A stretch of 64,000 bases of DNA from Rhodopseudomonas palustris. Lineage in GTDB: Bacteria; Pseudomonadota; Alphaproteobacteria; Rhizobiales; Xanthobacteraceae. A model generated the notes under the pieces. That model was not told the DNA's origin. It did no database searches and saw nothing but the letters and a program-made list of their open reading frames with translations. The stretch's first letter is position 1, and each line of letters starts with the position of its first letter. Positions 61,949-64,000 of the stretch are shown piece after piece. Location: assembly GCF_003031265.1 (NCBI RefSeq), contig NZ_CP019966.1:4154001-4218000 (forward strand). Reading direction: 5' to 3'. A program made the translations under genes and the position numbers.

Positions 61949-64000
61949 GTGGCCTATCTATCCGAAGCTGCCGTCGAGAAAATGGTCCTCGATCATCTCG
62001 CCCGGCTCGGCTATGCGGCGGCGTCCGACGCCGAGATCGGGCCAGACGGCAAGGCGCCGGAGCGGGAAGCCTATGCGGATGTGGTGCTGGTCAAGCGTCT
62101 CGCGGCGGCAATCGACAAACTCAATCCGGACATTCCCGCCGACGCGCGCGGCGACGCGTTGCGCAAGCTGCTCGCCACCGAGAAGCCCTCGCTGATCGAA
62201 GAGAACCGCCGCCTGCACAAAGCGATGATTGAAGGCGTCGACGTCGAGTTCTATGGCGAGGACGGGACAATTCGCGGCGACAAGGTCCGGCTGATCGACT
62301 TCGACGATCCCGCCGCCAACGACTGGCTGGCGACCGGCCAGTTCACGGTGATTGCCGGCACATTTAACCGGCGGCCGGACGTGGTGGTGTTCGTCAACGG
62401 CTTGCCGCTTGGCGTGATCGAACTGAAGGCGCCCGGCGGCGCCAACGCCACGCTGGAGGGCGCCTACAATCAGCTCCAGACCTACAAGAACCAGATCCCG
62501 GCGCTGTTCCGGACCAATGCGGTGCTGATCACCTCGGATGGCATCACCGCGCGCGTCGGCTCGCTGACCGCGGACCAGGAGCGCTTCATGCCCTGGCGCA
62601 CCACGGATGGCGACGTGATTGCCGCCAAGGGCCATCCCGAGCTCAGCGTGCTGATCGAGGGTATCTTCGAGCAGCGCCGCTTGCTCGACCTCGTGCGCGA
62701 CTTCACAGTGTTCGGCGAGACCGGCAAGGACCTCGCCAAGATCATCGCGGGCTATCATCAGTTTCACGCCGTCAAGCGCGCAGTGGATTCGACGATCCGC
62801 GCTTTGGCGCTGAATGTCAGGCCGACAACGGCGTCCCCGGGCTTTCCAGGCCTGCGCGAAGACCCTGCCGCCTACGGCCTGCCCGGAGTCAAAGACTACC
62901 CCAAAGGCGACAAGCGCATCGGCGTGATCTGGCACACCCAGGGCTCCGGCAAGAGCCTACTGATGGCGTTCTATGCCGGCCAGCTGGTGCGCCATCCGCA
63001 GATGGAAAACCCGACTATCCTGGTGATTACCGACCGCAACGATCTCGACGACCAGCTGTTCAGCACCTTTTCGATGTGCTGCGACCTGATCCGGCAGACG
63101 CCGATCCAGGCCGAAAGCCGGGAGGATTTGCAGGCGGCGCTCAGCCGCGCCTCCGGCGGCGTGATCTTCACCACCATACAGAAATTCACGCCGGCCGGCG
63201 GCGAAACGACCTACCCGAAGCTGTCCGACCGGCGCAACATCGTGGTGATCGCCGACGAAGCGCATCGCAGTCAGTACGGCTTCGGCGCTAAGATCGCGCA
63301 GAAGACCGGCGTGATTGCCTACGGCTTCGCTAAGTATTTGCGCGACGCGCTGCCGAACGCGTCGTTCATCGGCTTCACCGGGACGCCGATCGAAAAGGAC
63401 GACGTCAACACCCCGATGGTGTTCGGCGACTATATCGACGTCTACGACATCAGCCGCGCGGTCGAAGACGGCGCCACGGTGCCGATCTACTACGAAAGCC
63501 GACTCGCACGCATCGAGCTTCGCCCCGAAGAAAAGCCGATCGTCGACGCCGAGATCGACGAACTGACCGAAGACGAGGCGATCACTGAACAGGAACGCAT
63601 CAAGCGCAAATGGGCGACTGTGGAGGCCTTAGTCGGCTCCAAGAAGCGGCTCGCCATGGTGGCGGCCGACCTCGTCCAGCACTTCGAGGACCGCGCCGCC
63701 GCCCTGCCCGGCAAGGCGATGGTGGTGTGCATGAGCCGCCGCATCTGCGTGGCACTGTACGACCACATCGTCAAGTTGCGCCGAGATTGGCACAGCGATG
63801 ACGACGCTTCCGGAGCTATCAAGATCGTGATGACCGGCTCGGCCGCCGATCCGGAAAGCTGGCAGCGCCATATCGGACCGAAGTCACGCCGCGACCTGCT
63901 GGCGAAGCGAGCGAAAGATCCGACGGACCCGCTGAAGCTGGTGATCGTGCGCGACATGTGGCTGACCGGCTTCGACGCACCGTCGATGCACACGATGTAT
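61949..64000 (+). CDS. hsdR: Type I restriction-modification endonuclease subunit HsdR (partial)
   Basis: 684 residues are visible and the frame runs off the right edge of the window. The start is a GTG preceded by GGAGA ([17 protein letters not shown]). The nuclease motif PD-ExK is Asp144 with Glu158/Lys160 in VIELKAPGG. The translocase has Walker A HTQGSGKS (Lys335) and the DEAH box from Asp436. HsdR typically exceeds 1000 residues, so about a third or more lies outside. With hsdM and hsdS it completes a type I system. Confidence 0.95.
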   Translation, partial: MAYLSEAAVEKMVLDHLARLGYAAASDAEIGPDGKAPEREAYADVVLVKRLAAAIDKLNPDIPADARGDALRKLLATEKPSLIEENRRLHKAMIEGVDVEFYGEDGTIRGDKVRLIDFDDPAANDWLATGQFTVIAGTFNRRPDVVVFVNGLPLGVIELKAPGGANATLEGAYNQLQTYKNQIPALFRTNAVLITSDGITARVGSLTADQERFMPWRTTDGDVIAAKGHPELSVLIEGIFEQRRLLDLVRDFTVFGETGKDLAKIIAGYHQFHAVKRAVDSTIRALALNVRPTTASPGFPGLREDPAAYGLPGVKDYPKGDKRIGVIWHTQGSGKSLLMAFYAGQLVRHPQMENPTILVITDRNDLDDQLFSTFSMCCDLIRQTPIQAESREDLQAALSRASGGVIFTTIQKFTPAGGETTYPKLSDRRNIVVIADEAHRSQYGFGAKIAQKTGVIAYGFAKYLRDALPNASFIGFTGTPIEKDDVNTPMVFGDYIDVYDISRAVEDGATVPIYYESRLARIELRPEEKPIVDAEIDELTEDEAITEQERIKRKWATVEALVGSKKRLAMVAADLVQHFEDRAAALPGKAMVVCMSRRICVALYDHIVKLRRDWHSDDDASGAIKIVMTGSAADPESWQRHIGPKSRRDLLAKRAKDPTDPLKLVIVRDMWLTGFDAPSMHTMY

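Overview
The window is about 65% GC, densely packed alphaproteobacterial chromosome. It is best explained as Rhodopseudomonas palustris or a very close relative. The clearest marker is the FAD reductase at 19394-20611, which I recognise as the palustrisredoxin-reductase (PuR) type described from that species. An F1-ATPase zeta subunit, a BcsS-like gene, phasin-linked genes and aerobic CO-dehydrogenase-type genes fit the same assignment. There is no prophage, integrase, insertion sequence, tRNA, rRNA or CRISPR array that I can support.

Layout. 0.2-4.8 kb: paaABCDE phenylacetyl-CoA epoxidase operon (minus strand) with a divergent TetR regulator and a clear operator between them. 5-7.3 kb: a phasin plus a three-gene set (small helical protein, alpha/beta hydrolase, DUF6489-like protein) that looks connected to polyhydroxyalkanoate granules. 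7.3-14 kb: a DadA-like amino-acid dehydrogenase and a TetR-MFP-RND efflux operon. 14-20.6 kb: cytochrome P450, L,D-transpeptidase, two-domain VOC protein, PfkB kinase and PuR. 20.7-23.4 kb: membrane glycosyltransferase pair. 23.6-25.8 kb: DUF72 protein, a small protein and a BcsS-like protein. 25.9-29.5 kb: TetR-HlyD-ABC export operon with a 26-bp perfect palindrome at its head. 29.6-33.7 kb: GGDEF cyclase, small proteins, and an enoyl-CoA hydratase divergent from a LysR regulator. 34-41.3 kb: cox-type molybdenum hydroxylase genes (coxG, S, M, D, E, split XdhC, MoeA/MocA-like fusion) with no large catalytic subunit gene. 42.3-48.1 kb: a Q/G-rich miniprotein and a complete branched-chain amino-acid (LIV) ABC transporter. 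48.4-52.2 kb: CcdA-like protein, P1 peptidase, EF-hand protein, rpe. 52.7-56.6 kb: purB facing purC-purS-(small coiled coil)-purQ. 56.9-58.4 kb: ATPase zeta subunit and an HTH protein. 58.5-64 kb: type I restriction-modification hsdM-hsdS-(rhuM remnant)-hsdR, with hsdR running off the right edge.

Many intergenic spaces hold palindromic interspersed repeats of at least four families (A-D, plus a fifth, E). They sit mostly between operons, but in some cases inside one (paaB/paaC, the two xdhC halves, purC/purS, livG/livF). Several perfect inverted repeats sit immediately upstream of regulator genes or their targets and are probable operators.
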